Part shown: positions 18,175 to 27,242 of the stretch, piece after piece
Layout of the letters: every line of letters begins with the position of its first letter
Numbering within the stretch: position 1 is the stretch's first letter
Assembly (NCBI RefSeq): GCF_008704795.1
Contig: NZ_CP023690.1
Location: 8,504,501 to 8,568,500 of the forward strand
DNA: 64,000 nt
Source of the DNA: Streptomyces spectabilis
Lineage (GTDB): Bacteria > Actinomycetota > Actinomycetes > Streptomycetales > Streptomycetaceae
Direction: 5' to 3'
Translations under genes and position numbers: made by a program
Notes under the pieces: model-generated
Told to the model about the DNA's origin: nothing
The model's database searches: none
The model's input: only the letters and a program-made list of their open reading frames with translations

Positions 18175-18588
18175 ATGAGCGACCTGCTGGAGCGACTGCG
18201 AGGGCGTGGCTGGCGGGTGACCTCCCAGCGACGCGTCGTCGCCGAGGTCCTCGACGGCGACCACGTGCACCTCACGGCCGACGAGGTGCACGCGCGCGCG
18301 GCCGAGAGACTGCCGGAGATCTCCCGCGCGACCGTCTACAACACGCTGGGCGAGATGGTCTCCCTCGGTGAGGTCATGGAGGTCTCCACCGACGGCCGCG
18401 CCAAGCGCTACGACCCCAACGCCCACCATCCGCACCAGCACTTGGTCTGCTCCCGCTGCGGCACCATCCGCGACGTCCGTCCGACCGGCGACCCGCTGGC
18501 CTCCCTGCCGCCGGAGGAGCGGTTCGGGTTCGCGGTCTCGGGGGCCGAGGTCACCTACCGGGGGCTGTGCCCGGCCTGCATCGCCTGA
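18175..18588 (+). CDS. Fur-family peroxide/metal-responsive repressor
   Basis: A 137-residue Fur-superfamily regulator. The N-terminal winged helix includes ISRATVYNTLGEMVSLG; the dimerisation domain has the metal-binding HHPHQHLVCSRCG and a C-terminal CPAC pair that can hold structural zinc. Such proteins (FurA, CatR) repress catalase genes in Streptomyces until oxidised. Here it diverges from katG rather than preceding it in an operon. ATG 18175 is preferred with AGGTG about ten bases upstream; an in-frame GTG lies at 18163. Regulation of katG and itself is inferred from position. Confidence 0.92.
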   Translation: MSDLLERLRGRGWRVTSQRRVVAEVLDGDHVHLTADEVHARAAERLPEISRATVYNTLGEMVSLGEVMEVSTDGRAKRYDPNAHHPHQHLVCSRCGTIRDVRPTGDPLASLPPEERFGFAVSGAEVTYRGLCPACIA

Positions 18589-18611
18589 TCACGTCCGGGC
18601 CGCGCGTGCGA

Positions 18612-19583
18612 TCAGGCGTCGGTGACCGAGAGCACGATCTTGCCGGTGGTGCGGCCGGTCTCGCCCAACACATGCGCCCGGGCGGCCTCTTCGAGCGGCA
18701 GGACCGCGTCGACGAGCACGCGCAGCCGGCCCTCCTCGACCAGTGAGGTGATCGCCCGCAGGCCGCCGTGGTCGGGCTCGACGAGCATGAACACCGCCCG
18801 CACCCCGGCCGCCTCGGCCTCCGCGACGGGGAAGTCGCCGTCCGGCGGCAGGAGCGAGACCAGGGTGCCGCCCGGCCGCAGGGTGCGCAGGGACCGGGCC
18901 CAGTGGGGCCCGCCGATGCCGTCCACGACGACGTCGACGTCCCGGAGCACCGCGGCGAAGTCCTGGGCCCGGTGGTCGATCAGCTCGTCGGCGCCGAGCG
19001 CGCGCAGCACTTCGTGCTTGGCGGCACTGGCCGTGCCGATGACGTGCGCGCCGCGCGCCTTGGCGATCTGCACGGCCAGATGGCCGACCCCGCCCGCGGC
19101 GGCGTGTACCAGGACGCGCTGCCCCGGCCGCACGTCCGCGGTGTCCACGAGCGCCTGCCACGCGGTCAGCGCGGCCAGCGGCAGGGCACCCGCCTGGACG
19201 TGGGTCAGGCCCTCGGGGCGCGGCGCGAAGTGCCGGGCCGGGGCCGTGACGTACTCGGCGTAGGCGCCCGCCGGGTGCGGGAAGCGCGGCATGCCGAACA
19301 CCGCGTCGCCCGGCCGGAAGAGCGTCACGCCCTGGCCGACCGCCGCGACCACCCCGGAGACGTCGAAGCCGAGGGTGAAGGGCGGCGTCGCGCCGGTCGC
19401 GAACACGCCCCGCGCGCGGGTCTTCCAGTCGGCCGGGTTCACTCCCGCCGCGTGCACCCGGACCAGGATCTCGCCCCGGCCCGGATCCGGTCGCCGCACC
19501 GTGACGAGCTTGAGGACGTCCGGTGCTCCGGCGGCGTCCTGGGAGACGGCGCGCATGGTGGTGGGGGTGGTGGCCTGGTGCAT
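18612..19583 (-). CDS. zinc-independent MDR NADP-dependent oxidoreductase
   Basis: A 323-residue medium-chain dehydrogenase/reductase of the quinone-oxidoreductase type. The N-terminal GroES-like domain contains LVRVHAAGVNPADWKTRARG and GFDVSGVV; the nucleotide-binding motif is VLVHAAAGGVGHLAVQIAKARGA. Catalytic-zinc cysteines are absent, as expected for this subgroup. It should reduce quinones or activated double bonds with NADPH. ATG 19583 has AGAGGG upstream. It ends 24 bases from the convergent fur gene. Confidence 0.88.
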   Translation of the reverse strand: MHQATTPTTMRAVSQDAAGAPDVLKLVTVRRPDPGRGEILVRVHAAGVNPADWKTRARGVFATGATPPFTLGFDVSGVVAAVGQGVTLFRPGDAVFGMPRFPHPAGAYAEYVTAPARHFAPRPEGLTHVQAGALPLAALTAWQALVDTADVRPGQRVLVHAAAGGVGHLAVQIAKARGAHVIGTASAAKHEVLRALGADELIDHRAQDFAAVLRDVDVVVDGIGGPHWARSLRTLRPGGTLVSLLPPDGDFPVAEAEAAGVRAVFMLVEPDHGGLRAITSLVEEGRLRVLVDAVLPLEEAARAHVLGETGRTTGKIVLSVTDA

Positions 19584-19723
19584 GGTGAGGTGCCCTCTTC
19601 GGCGGTCGGTCCTGCGGATGTTCCGGCTGTCGCGCTCCGGTGCCGCCGGGGCGCGACCCCCAGCGTGCAGGGGCGGAGAGGGCTTCAGTAGCGGCCCGAT
19701 GGCCAGGGAGCGACAGGATCGGG

Positions 19724-20584
19724 TCACGCCCCGGTCGCGAGGACCTCGTGGACGAGGGTCACCAGGTCCGCGAGGGCCGGGTGGCCGAGGCCCTCGCGCC
19801 AGGCGAGCACGAGGGGCACCGGCGGGGCGTCCGCGAGCGGCCGGTACACGAGCGCGGGATGAGCGTAGGTGCCCGGCGTGGCCGAGGTGGTGACGCCCAC
19901 GGCGCGGCCCGCGGCGATGGCGATGAGCCACTCGTCGGTGTTGGTCACCTCGACGGTCGCGGCGGGCCCGGCGGCCGACGGCCACAGGTCCGGTGTGGTG
20001 GTGCCGGAGACGGTGTTGAGGGCGATCGGCCGGTCCGCGAGGTCCGCGAGGGTGAGCCGGGGCAGCGCCGCCAGCGGGCTGTCCTTCGCCATGACCACCA
20101 CCCGCTCCTCCATCCGCAGCAGCTCGGTGCGGAGCCCGGGCGCGGCGACCGCGCCGCGCAGCAGGGCCGCGTCCACCGCGCCCCGGGTGAGGCCCGCCGT
20201 GCGGTCGTCGACGCGCAGCAGCTCCAGCGGGACGCCCGGGCGCGTCTCGTCCCAGCGGCGCACCAGCGCGACGGTGTGGTCGCCGAGCGCCGCCCAGGTG
20301 TGGCCGAGGCGCAGCGGCCAGCTCGTCAGGCCTGCCGGGTCGAGGGCGGTCTCCACGGCGGCGAGCGCGGCGGTGGCCTTGTCGCGGAACGTCCGGCCCT
20401 CGGCGGTCAGCTCCAGGTGATGGGTGGAGCGGTCGGCGAGCCGGGCGCCGAGGTGGTCCTCCAGCTGGCGCAGGGTGCGGGAGAGGGCGGGCTGCCCCAC
20501 GTGGAGCCGGGCCGCGGCGCGGGTGACGTTGCCCTCCTCGGCGATGACGAGGAAGGCGCGCAGATGCCGCAGCTCAATGGTCAT
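19724..20584 (-). CDS. LysR-family transcriptional regulator
   Basis: A 286-residue LysR-type regulator with the N-terminal helix-turn-helix (LRHLRAFLVIAEEGNVTRAAARLHVGQPALSRTLRQLE split over residues 5-43) and a periplasmic-binding-protein-like effector domain. It is divergent from the EamA exporter gene with 69 bases between the starts, the usual layout for a LysR protein and its target. Two inverted repeats lie in that gap. Effector unknown, possibly an amino acid or other transporter substrate. Confidence 0.92.
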   Translation of the reverse strand: MTIELRHLRAFLVIAEEGNVTRAAARLHVGQPALSRTLRQLEDHLGARLADRSTHHLELTAEGRTFRDKATAALAAVETALDPAGLTSWPLRLGHTWAALGDHTVALVRRWDETRPGVPLELLRVDDRTAGLTRGAVDAALLRGAVAAPGLRTELLRMEERVVVMAKDSPLAALPRLTLADLADRPIALNTVSGTTTPDLWPSAAGPAATVEVTNTDEWLIAIAAGRAVGVTTSATPGTYAHPALVYRPLADAPPVPLVLAWREGLGHPALADLVTLVHEVLATGA

Positions 20585-20604
20585 GCTTCCAGAGCATAAC
20601 CGCA

Positions 20605-20622
20605 GTGAAACAGGCATTTCAC
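20605..20622. promoter_or_regulatory. inverted repeat between lysR-type and EamA genes
   Basis: GTGAAA (20605-20610) and TTTCAC (20617-20622) with a six-base spacer give a dyad containing a T-N11-A core, the general LysR box. A second smaller dyad, ATGCT-N5-AGCAT (20583-20597), overlaps the lysR-type start codon. Both suit control of the divergent pair. Confidence 0.6.
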
Positions 20623-20653
20623 GTGGCGCGCGCGGCTCCCTAGCGTGAGGCGC

Positions 20654-21601
20654 ATGACTTCCACGGCGCACACTTCATCCCCGACGACGGCCGCCTCGTC
20701 GTCCCCCGCTACGGCCGCCACGGCCGCCACGCCCGCGGTCCTGCGCGACGCCGCCGCCGGGCACGGCACCCTCGGCGGTGTCGGCCTGGTGCTCGCCGGG
20801 GCGGTGACCGTGCAGTTCGGGTCGGCCGTCGCGGCGCTCCTGTTCCCCCGCGCCGGGGCGTTCGGCACGGTCGCGCTGCGGGTGGCGTTCGCGGCGGTGC
20901 TGCTGCTCGTCGTCACCCGGCCCCGGCTGCGCGGCCACCCGCGCGCCGACTGGGCGGTGGCGGTCGGCTACGGCCTCGCGCTCGGCGGCATGAACATCCT
21001 CTTCTACCAGGCCATCGACCGGATCCCGCTGGGCGCCGCGGTGACCCTCGAAGTGCTCGGGCCACTGCTGCTCTCGGTCGTCGCCTCGCGCCGCGCCGCC
21101 AGCCTGCTGTGGGCGGGACTCGCGCTGACCGGCGTGTTTCTGCTGGGCCAGGGCCAGGGCGGGTTCGGCCGGCTCGGCGCCGTGGGCGTGGCCTGCGCCC
21201 TGGGGGCCGGGGCGATGTGGGCGGCGTACATCGTGTTCAGCGCCCGCGCGGGCGCCCGCTTCCCGCGCCTCGACGCGCTGGCGATCGCGATGACCGTCGC
21301 CATGCTGGTCAGCCTGCCGCTGGGCATCGGGGCCGCGGGCGGGACGCTGCTCGAACCGGGCGTGCTCGCCCTCGGCCTGGCGATCGCGGTGATGTCCTCG
21401 GGCGTCCCGTACGCGCTGGAGCTCCTGGCCCTGCGCCGTCTGCCCGCGGCGACCTTCGCGGTCCTGACGAGCCTGTCGCCCGCGCTTGCCGCGCTCGCCG
21501 GCTATCTGGTCCTCGACCAGGGCCTCTCGCCGCTCCAGTGCGCGGCGATCGCCCTGGTCGTGGCGGCGAGCGCGGGCGCGGTCCGCACCGGCGGGCGCTG
21601 A
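20654..21601 (+). CDS. EamA-family (DMT) transporter
   Basis: A 315-residue integral membrane protein with about ten transmembrane segments arranged as two EamA repeats, like RhtA/YdcZ-type exporters. Typical features are GAVTVQFGSAVAALLFPR in the first helix pair and GVPYALELLALRRLPAATFAVL in the second repeat. These proteins export amino acids, metabolites or drugs. An alanine/threonine-rich N-terminal tail of about 35 residues precedes the first helix. The preceding LysR gene is its likely regulator. Confidence 0.88.
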   Translation: MTSTAHTSSPTTAASSSPATAATAATPAVLRDAAAGHGTLGGVGLVLAGAVTVQFGSAVAALLFPRAGAFGTVALRVAFAAVLLLVVTRPRLRGHPRADWAVAVGYGLALGGMNILFYQAIDRIPLGAAVTLEVLGPLLLSVVASRRAASLLWAGLALTGVFLLGQGQGGFGRLGAVGVACALGAGAMWAAYIVFSARAGARFPRLDALAIAMTVAMLVSLPLGIGAAGGTLLEPGVLALGLAIAVMSSGVPYALELLALRRLPAATFAVLTSLSPALAALAGYLVLDQGLSPLQCAAIALVVAASAGAVRTGGR

Positions 21602-21662
21602 GCCCGAAGGTGGTCAGTTTTCGAGAAGCGACCGGGGCCGACGGCTGCCTACCGTGGTCGCC

Positions 21663-22058
21663 ATGGACATCAAATTGCAGGTGAACGCCCTCATGCTGGG
21701 CGTCGATGACGTCGCCGCCGCCAAGAAGTTCTACGTCGACGGGCTCGGCTGCGAGGTCGAGCTCGACCACCCCGGGTTCGTCCGCTGCGGCCTGGGCGAG
21801 GGCTCCCCGTCCCTCGTGCTGTACACGCGGGAGGCGGCGGCTCAGGACGCCGGGGTCCCGGCGGAGGGGTCCGGCTTCCGCGGCTGCTCGTTCCACTTCA
21901 TCACCGCGTCGCGGGAGACGGTGGACGAGGTGATGCGCGCCGCGGTGGCCGCGGGCGGCACCGCGGTCAAGGCGGCGGCCGCCGCCGAGTGGGGCGGGTA
22001 CTTCGGCTACTTCAGCGACCCCGACGGCCATCTCTGGAAGGTCGCCACCGAGGCCTGA
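21663..22058 (+). CDS. VOC-family (glyoxalase-fold) protein
   Basis: A 131-residue vicinal-oxygen-chelate fold protein. The first beta-alpha unit (LMLGVDDVAAAKKFYVDGLG) and the C-terminal FGYFSDPDGHLWKVATE with its metal-ligand glutamate are visible. Members include glyoxalases, extradiol dioxygenases and fosfomycin or bleomycin resistance proteins; none of these can be assigned here. ATG 21663 begins right at the fold. A strong hairpin follows. Confidence 0.85.
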   Translation: MDIKLQVNALMLGVDDVAAAKKFYVDGLGCEVELDHPGFVRCGLGEGSPSLVLYTREAAAQDAGVPAEGSGFRGCSFHFITASRETVDEVMRAAVAAGGTAVKAAAAAEWGGYFGYFSDPDGHLWKVATEA

Positions 22059-22075
22059 CCGCGCCACCCGGCGCC

Positions 22076-22120
22076 CGAGGCCCGGCCGCCGCCCCTTTTG
22101 CGGGCGGCGGCCGGGCCTCG
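22076..22120. terminator. bidirectional hairpin terminator
   Basis: Nineteen-base arms (22076-22094 and 22102-22120) with a seven-base loop containing TTTT lie between the converging VOC and metalloprotease genes. Confidence 0.85.
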
Positions 22121-22140
22121 GATGCCGTACCGGTCCGTGG

Positions 22141-24021
22141 TCAGCCGGTGTACGTGAAGCCGATGGACGCGGTCAGGGAGCCGCCGCGGGCCGTGGCGAA
22201 CTGGACGGGGCCCGCCTGCGGGTAGGCGGGCGCGGTGAACGTGACCTTGGTGTCGTCGACGACGCGCACGTTCGTGGCCGCGACCCCGCGGAAGCCGCCC
22301 GCGGTCGGCGTGCCCGCGAGGACCTGGGTGGTGCCGGTGAGGCCGCCGCCGGTCAGCGTGACGGTGAAGCCGCCCTTGACGGAGCCCGTGTCGGGGCTGA
22401 CGGCGGTGAGCGCCGCCGGGATCGGGCTGAGCGGGGCACCGCTCCTGACGAACTTCACGGTGACGTAGTGGTCGCTGTCCATCGTGACGCTCAGGGACGC
22501 CGCCCGGGTGGGCTGGACCTTTCCGTCCACGGTCCAGCGGTCGATCGTGTAGCCGGTCTCCGGGGCGGCGGTGACCGTGACCTGGTCACCGGTGGCGAAC
22601 AGGCCGGTGGAGGGGGCGCTGACCGTGCCGCCCGTGCCGTCCTGCGGCACCGCCGTGAGGGCGTGGCGCTTGGGGTCCGTACTGCCGCCGGGCGTGCGGT
22701 AGTTGGCGAGCACCGGACCTGTGAGGTTCATGACGCGGGTGCTGTCGGCCGGTTCCTTCGAGCCGAGGGCCACGCCGCGCGGCGCTCCGTCGTACTCCTG
22801 ACGGGGGTTGGAGAACCACATCTTGTTCTCGCACTTGTCCTCGTCGGCGCAGCTCATGTTGTAGCCCATGATGTCGACCCAGGTGCGGTCCTTCGGCAGG
22901 AAGCCGTGGTTGTCCGGGTAGTACGGGTTGTGGTTGCCGGGCCGGTAGTTGTCCTCGTCCGGGTCGATCGGGTCGGTGAGGTAGTCGTGGTTGAGGCCGA
23001 AGTTGTGGCCGATCTCGTGGGCGAGGTGGTGGGTGCCGAAGGTGTCGGCCTGCTGCGCGCCGAAGCCGGTGTCGTCCGTGCTGTATTTGGCGTTCTCGCC
23101 CGGGATGAGGCGGGGCAGTGAGGGGGTCATGCCGGTTCCGGCCGTGTACTCGCCCTCGGGAGGCGTGAACTTCGACAGGACGTGGACGAGGTCGGCGCCC
23201 TTCTCGTCCCGGGTGGCGCGGACGCTCGCGGCCCAGTCGTCGGAGTAGCGCGGGTCCTCCGGGTTGGCCAGCGCGTTCGTCATCCCGTCCATGTCGCCGG
23301 CCGCACCGCTCCAGCTCGGCGTCTCGAACGTCCCCAGCAGGTTGAGACGGGCCTTCACCTCGCTGTCGGCGTACGCCTGGTTGGTGCCCTCGACGGCGGC
23401 CTTGGCCTGGAGCGCGAGGGCGTCGGCGCCGCCCTCGGTCTCCGCAGCGGTCTCCGGGGTGTAGCCGATCAGCACGTCGATGACGGGGTCCTTGGGCTCG
23501 GCGCGTCTGCTGGGTGGCGCCGCGGGACGCGCGGGTCTGGCGAGCCGCAGCGCGTCGCGGACCAGCGGGGTCTGGCGCACGGTGTCGAACGAGCGGACGC
23601 GCGAGACGCCGGGCCGCACGGCGTCCAGGGCGTGGCGCACGCGCCCCTCGTGGATCTCCCCGGCGACCTTGGGCCTGCCCTTGCCGCACGCGCCGTCGAC
23701 CGCGAGGGTCACCGGCCGGTCGGAGCGCCCGGCGAGGCGGCCGCTCCACAGCAGGGTGCCCTCGCGGTCGCGCGAGACCTTCGTGGCGTGGGCGGTGACG
23801 GACCTGCCGTCGGGGAGCGGCAGGACGCGCCGGTCGGGCGCCGCGACGGGTCCGCGGCGGCACAGCGCGCGGAAGGCGCCCTCGGGCCACTCGGCCCCGC
23901 CCGTGCGCAGCAGTCCGGGGAGGCCGGGGTCGGGCGGCGCGGCGGCGGGGCTCGGGGCCGCGGGCAGAGCGGTGGCGAGCGTGGCGGCCGCCGCGACGAC
24001 GGCGAGTCTGACGGGGATCAT
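22141..24021 (-). CDS. secreted metzincin protease with InlB-repeat-like and IPT/TIG domains
   Basis: A 626-residue exported zinc protease. A signal peptide spans about residues 1-27, followed by a pro-region of about 170 residues. The catalytic domain has HEIGHNFGLNHD (HExxHxxGxxHD), the reprolysin/M12B-type metzincin motif, with a later Met-turn in DIMGYN. After it come a divergent InlB B-repeat-like segment (GYTIDRWTVDGK) and a C-terminal IPT/TIG immunoglobulin-like domain (SPDTGSVKGGFTVTLTGGGL). These accessory domains probably attach the enzyme to surface or substrate polymers. ATG 24021 follows GAAGGAG. It is monocistronic. Confidence 0.88.
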   Translation of the reverse strand: MIPVRLAVVAAAATLATALPAAPSPAAAPPDPGLPGLLRTGGAEWPEGAFRALCRRGPVAAPDRRVLPLPDGRSVTAHATKVSRDREGTLLWSGRLAGRSDRPVTLAVDGACGKGRPKVAGEIHEGRVRHALDAVRPGVSRVRSFDTVRQTPLVRDALRLARPARPAAPPSRRAEPKDPVIDVLIGYTPETAAETEGGADALALQAKAAVEGTNQAYADSEVKARLNLLGTFETPSWSGAAGDMDGMTNALANPEDPRYSDDWAASVRATRDEKGADLVHVLSKFTPPEGEYTAGTGMTPSLPRLIPGENAKYSTDDTGFGAQQADTFGTHHLAHEIGHNFGLNHDYLTDPIDPDEDNYRPGNHNPYYPDNHGFLPKDRTWVDIMGYNMSCADEDKCENKMWFSNPRQEYDGAPRGVALGSKEPADSTRVMNLTGPVLANYRTPGGSTDPKRHALTAVPQDGTGGTVSAPSTGLFATGDQVTVTAAPETGYTIDRWTVDGKVQPTRAASLSVTMDSDHYVTVKFVRSGAPLSPIPAALTAVSPDTGSVKGGFTVTLTGGGLTGTTQVLAGTPTAGGFRGVAATNVRVVDDTKVTFTAPAYPQAGPVQFATARGGSLTASIGFTYTG

Positions 24022-24227
24022 GGGGCTCCTTCGTGCACGTGCGCGAACGGTGAGGACACGAGCACGATCACCCGCCGCGGCGGTGGACGCGGGGGGAGCG
24101 GGGCCGAATGGCCGCCTGAGAAGGGTGACCCCGGCCCCCGGCGGTGATGGCGGGGAGGGCACCCCATGGAGGGTCGAACAGGCGTGGGGTTAGCATATGA
24201 GCGCCGCCTAGCTCGAAAGATACTCCT

Positions 24228-25673
24228 GTGACTGTCAATGACGACTCGTTCACCAACTGGAAGCACCGCGAGGAAACCGCGGAGTCGATGATCCCGCTCA
24301 TCGGGAAGCTGCACCGCGAGCGGGACGTCACGGTCCTGCTGCACAGCCGCTCCCTGGTGAACAAGTCGGTGGTCAGCATCCTCAAGACCCACCGATTCGC
24401 CCGCCAGATAGCCGGTGAGGAGCTCTCGGTCACCGAGACGCTGCCGTTCCTGCGCGCCCTCACCGCGCTCGACCTCGGACCCTCCCAGATCGACATCGGC
24501 ATGCTCGCCGCGACGCACAAGGCCGACGACCGCGGTCTGTCGGTGGCGGAGTTCACCGCCGAGGCCGTCGCCGGCGCCACGGGCGCCAACAAGATCGAGT
24601 GCCGCCAGGGACGCGACGTCGTCCTGTACGGCTTCGGCCGCATCGGCCGCCTCGTGGCCCGCCTGCTGATCGAGAAGGCCGGCTCCGGCAACGGCCTGAG
24701 GCTGCGCGCCATCGTGGTCCGCCGGGGTGGCGAGCAGGACATCGTGAAGCGCGCCTCGCTGCTGCGGCGCGACTCCATCCACGGCCAGTTCCAGGGCACG
24801 ATCACCGTCGACGAGGCGAACAGCACGATCATCGCCAACGGCAACGAGATCAAGGTGATCTACGCGGGCGACCCCTCGGAGGTCGACTACACGGCGTACG
24901 GGATCAAGGACGCCATCCTGATCGACAACACCGGCAAGTGGCGCGACCGCGAGGGCCTGTCGCAGCACCTGCGTCCGGGCATCGACAAGGTCGTCCTGAC
25001 GGCGCCCGGCAAGGGCGACGTCCCGAACATCGTGCACGGCGTCAACCACGACACGATCAAGCCGGACGAGCAGATCCTGTCCTGCGCCTCCTGCACCACC
25101 AACGCGATCGTCCCGCCGCTGAAGGCGATGGCCGACGAGTACGGCGTGCTGCGCGGCCACGTGGAGACCGTCCACTCGTTCACCAACGACCAGAACCTCC
25201 TGGACAACTACCACAAGGCCGACCGCCGCGGCCGCTCCGCGCCGCTCAACATGGTGATCACCGAGACCGGTGCCGCGTCGGCCGTCGCCAAGGCGCTGCC
25301 CGACCTCAAGGCGCCCATCACGGGCAGCTCGATCCGCGTACCGGTGCCGGACGTCTCGATCGCGATCCTCAGCCTGCGCCTGGGGCGCGAGACCACCCGC
25401 GAGGAGGTCCTCGACCACCTCCGCGAGGTGTCGCTGACCTCGCCGCTGCGCCGCCAGATCGACTTCACCAGCGCCCCCGACGCGGTCTCCAACGACTTCA
25501 TCGGCTCGCGCCACGCCTCGATCGTCGACGCCGGCGCCACCAAGGTCGACGGCGACAACGCGATCCTCTACCTCTGGTACGACAACGAGTTCGGCTACTC
25601 GTGCCAGGTCATCCGCGTCGTACAGCACGTCTCCGGCGTGGAGTACCCGACCTACCCGGCCCCGGCGGTCTGA
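24228..25673 (+). CDS. gap: glyceraldehyde-3-phosphate dehydrogenase, long (480-residue) class
   Basis: A 481-residue GAPDH, converting glyceraldehyde 3-phosphate to 1,3-bisphosphoglycerate in glycolysis or the reverse. The Rossmann motif GFGRIG is at residues 135-140 and the catalytic cysteine is C289 in SCASCTTNA. About 125 extra N-terminal residues precede the NAD domain; this long form is known in actinobacteria (for example GapB of corynebacteria, about 480 residues), so the extension is normal for the class. The GTG start at 24228 has only a weak GAAAGA before it. A strong hairpin follows. Streptomyces usually has another short GAPDH elsewhere. Confidence 0.95.
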   Translation: MTVNDDSFTNWKHREETAESMIPLIGKLHRERDVTVLLHSRSLVNKSVVSILKTHRFARQIAGEELSVTETLPFLRALTALDLGPSQIDIGMLAATHKADDRGLSVAEFTAEAVAGATGANKIECRQGRDVVLYGFGRIGRLVARLLIEKAGSGNGLRLRAIVVRRGGEQDIVKRASLLRRDSIHGQFQGTITVDEANSTIIANGNEIKVIYAGDPSEVDYTAYGIKDAILIDNTGKWRDREGLSQHLRPGIDKVVLTAPGKGDVPNIVHGVNHDTIKPDEQILSCASCTTNAIVPPLKAMADEYGVLRGHVETVHSFTNDQNLLDNYHKADRRGRSAPLNMVITETGAASAVAKALPDLKAPITGSSIRVPVPDVSIAILSLRLGRETTREEVLDHLREVSLTSPLRRQIDFTSAPDAVSNDFIGSRHASIVDAGATKVDGDNAILYLWYDNEFGYSCQVIRVVQHVSGVEYPTYPAPAV

Positions 25674-25689
25674 CCCGGCGGACACGAAA

Positions 25690-25724
25690 GGGCCCCGCCG
25701 CGACGGGGGAGCGCGGCGGGGCCC
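25690..25724. terminator. hairpin terminator after gap
   Basis: Thirteen-base arms (25690-25702 and 25712-25724) with a nine-base loop lie 17 bases after the gap stop and before the end of the convergent NUDIX gene. Confidence 0.85.
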
Positions 25725-25798
25725 ACGCATCTGGTACCCGGTGGCGGCGAGGCCATTCCCAGGCATGTCGCTCTCCTTGGAACAGGTTCCACTCCTCC

Positions 25799-26413
25799 TT
25801 ATACGGAGTGAGCTGCTCCGTCCGCTGCGGCGCGGGATCCGACCGTCTCCGGTCGGACCGGGTGCGGCGTTACGGCGTTGCGGTGGACCGGTGGCAGGTC
25901 GGGCAGCAGTCCCGGCCACATCGTCTCCAGGACGTGCGCGCTGGGGGTGAACAGGGCCGCGCCGAGCCGTGGCAGGGCGGTCACCTCGTGCCACTCCCAG
26001 CGGTCCATGAGCAGGGGCTCGGTCACGGTCGGCGTGCCTGTGGCGCGGGTGACGTGGACGGCGGCGGTCAGGCGCGGCACGCCGTGGACGGCGTCCATGA
26101 GGACGGCCAGCACACGGGCGTCGGCGGGCGCGGCCGTCAGGCCCGTCTCCTCCCGGAGTTCGCGGACGGCGGCCTGCTCGAACGACTCGCCGGGGTCGGG
26201 CTTGCCGCCGGGCAGCTCCCAGGCGCCGCGGCGCGAGTGGCCGAGCAGCACCCGGCCCCGCTCGTCGGTGACGACGACGCCCGCGCCGACGACGGCGTGC
26301 GGGGTGGGGCGGCGGTTGTCGGCGTAGGTGAGCGGCGGGTGCCCGGGGGCCTGGTCGGGAGTGGGCCCGGGAGTGTGGTCGTCCGTCGGTGCGTGCCGCT
26401 GTGTGTGTCCCAC
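25799..26413 (-). CDS. NUDIX hydrolase
   Basis: A 204-residue NUDIX protein. The box is complete: [23 protein letters not shown] matches GX5EX7REUXEEXGU, so magnesium-dependent hydrolysis of a nucleoside diphosphate derivative is expected. The GTG start at 26413 is preferred because AAGGAA lies seven bases upstream; the frame stays open to 26581 but lacks similarity there. A disordered His/Pro-rich head of about 30 residues precedes the domain. Resembles MutT-like/ADP-ribose pyrophosphatase forms; substrate not assignable. Confidence 0.88.
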   Translation of the reverse strand: MGHTQRHAPTDDHTPGPTPDQAPGHPPLTYADNRRPTPHAVVGAGVVVTDERGRVLLGHSRRGAWELPGGKPDPGESFEQAAVRELREETGLTAAPADARVLAVLMDAVHGVPRLTAAVHVTRATGTPTVTEPLLMDRWEWHEVTALPRLGAALFTPSAHVLETMWPGLLPDLPPVHRNAVTPHPVRPETVGSRAAADGAAHSV

Positions 26414-26615
26414 CCGTGTTCCTTCCGTGTTCCTTCCGGTCTTCCTGGTCGTGAGTCGATCATCCCGGCTGGGGCCGCCGTGACCAAGGGGCCGTGGATG
26501 TCCGGTTATGGCTCTTGGAGAAGCTGTGAAGGAAGTGAAGAATCCCTGATCGACCGGCACTTCGAGGGTCTTGCTCCGCAACAGCCCTGCTCCGCGTCAG
26601 CCATGAGGAGAAGCC

Positions 26616-27158
26616 TTGCGTTCGATCAAGATGTCCGTGCGCTCCGTCTGCCTCGCCGCGGCCGCCCTCGCGGTCGCGGCGGGCACCGTGACCCCGGCGG
26701 CCGCCGCGCCGTCCGACACCCGGAACACCAAGGCCATGACCTGGACCTTCCTCGGCGACGGGCCCGACGGCACCGTGCGCGTGGGCGGCGGTCCGCTGAG
26801 CAACCCGTACCAGGGCGACACCGCCACCGGCACGGCGCTGCCCGTGCTCTGTCTGAAGGTCGACGGCAGCCCCGTGCCCGCGGGCATCACGCCCGACTTC
26901 TACGCGGGCTGGGCCAAGGGCACCGTCGCCGCCACCAACCCCATCCGCGGCACCCGCCTGACCAGCCTCGCGGCCGCCGACGGCCTGTGCGCGAACACCT
27001 TCGGCACGGGGTGGCGCATGGCCGAGTTCCACGACGGCAAGTACGGCCCGAACCTGGCCAGTTCGGGCGGCTGGAGCTTCTGGGCGTACGGGGACGTCCC
27101 CGTCGGGACCCGCTTCTGGACGTACATCAACGACCAGCCCGCCAACCCCTGGAGCTGA
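26616..27158 (+). CDS. small secreted protein of unknown function
   Basis: A 180-residue exported protein. The TTG start at 26616 is preceded by GAGGAG and opens a signal peptide (SIKMSVRSVCLAAAALAVAAG core, AAAA cleavage region near residue 31). The mature part is rich in Gly, Thr and Trp and ends FWTYINDQPANPWS; it contains two cysteines (LCLKVDG and GLCANTFG) likely to form a disulfide. No catalytic motif was recognised. It is monocistronic, with a terminator shared with the next gene. Confidence 0.75.
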   Translation: MRSIKMSVRSVCLAAAALAVAAGTVTPAAAAPSDTRNTKAMTWTFLGDGPDGTVRVGGGPLSNPYQGDTATGTALPVLCLKVDGSPVPAGITPDFYAGWAKGTVAATNPIRGTRLTSLAAADGLCANTFGTGWRMAEFHDGKYGPNLASSGGWSFWAYGDVPVGTRFWTYINDQPANPWS

Positions 27159-27178
27159 GCGGCGCCGCGAACGCGGGA

Positions 27179-27207
27179 GCGGGCGGCCCCCTGAGGGAGC
27201 CGCCCGC
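27179..27207. terminator. bidirectional hairpin terminator
   Basis: GCGGGCGGC (27179-27187) pairs with GCCGCCCGC (27199-27207) around an 11-base loop, with further outer pairing, between two converging secreted-protein genes. Confidence 0.7.
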
Positions 27208-27242
27208 CCTGTTCCCGCACCGCTCACGGCGCGGGGCGTCGC

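Noticed and set aside
25770..25790. GGAAC-AG-GTTCC dyad upstream of the NUDIX stop as a possible operator
   Set aside because: It lies downstream of two convergent genes and has no promoter nearby; probably chance or a weak part of a terminator.
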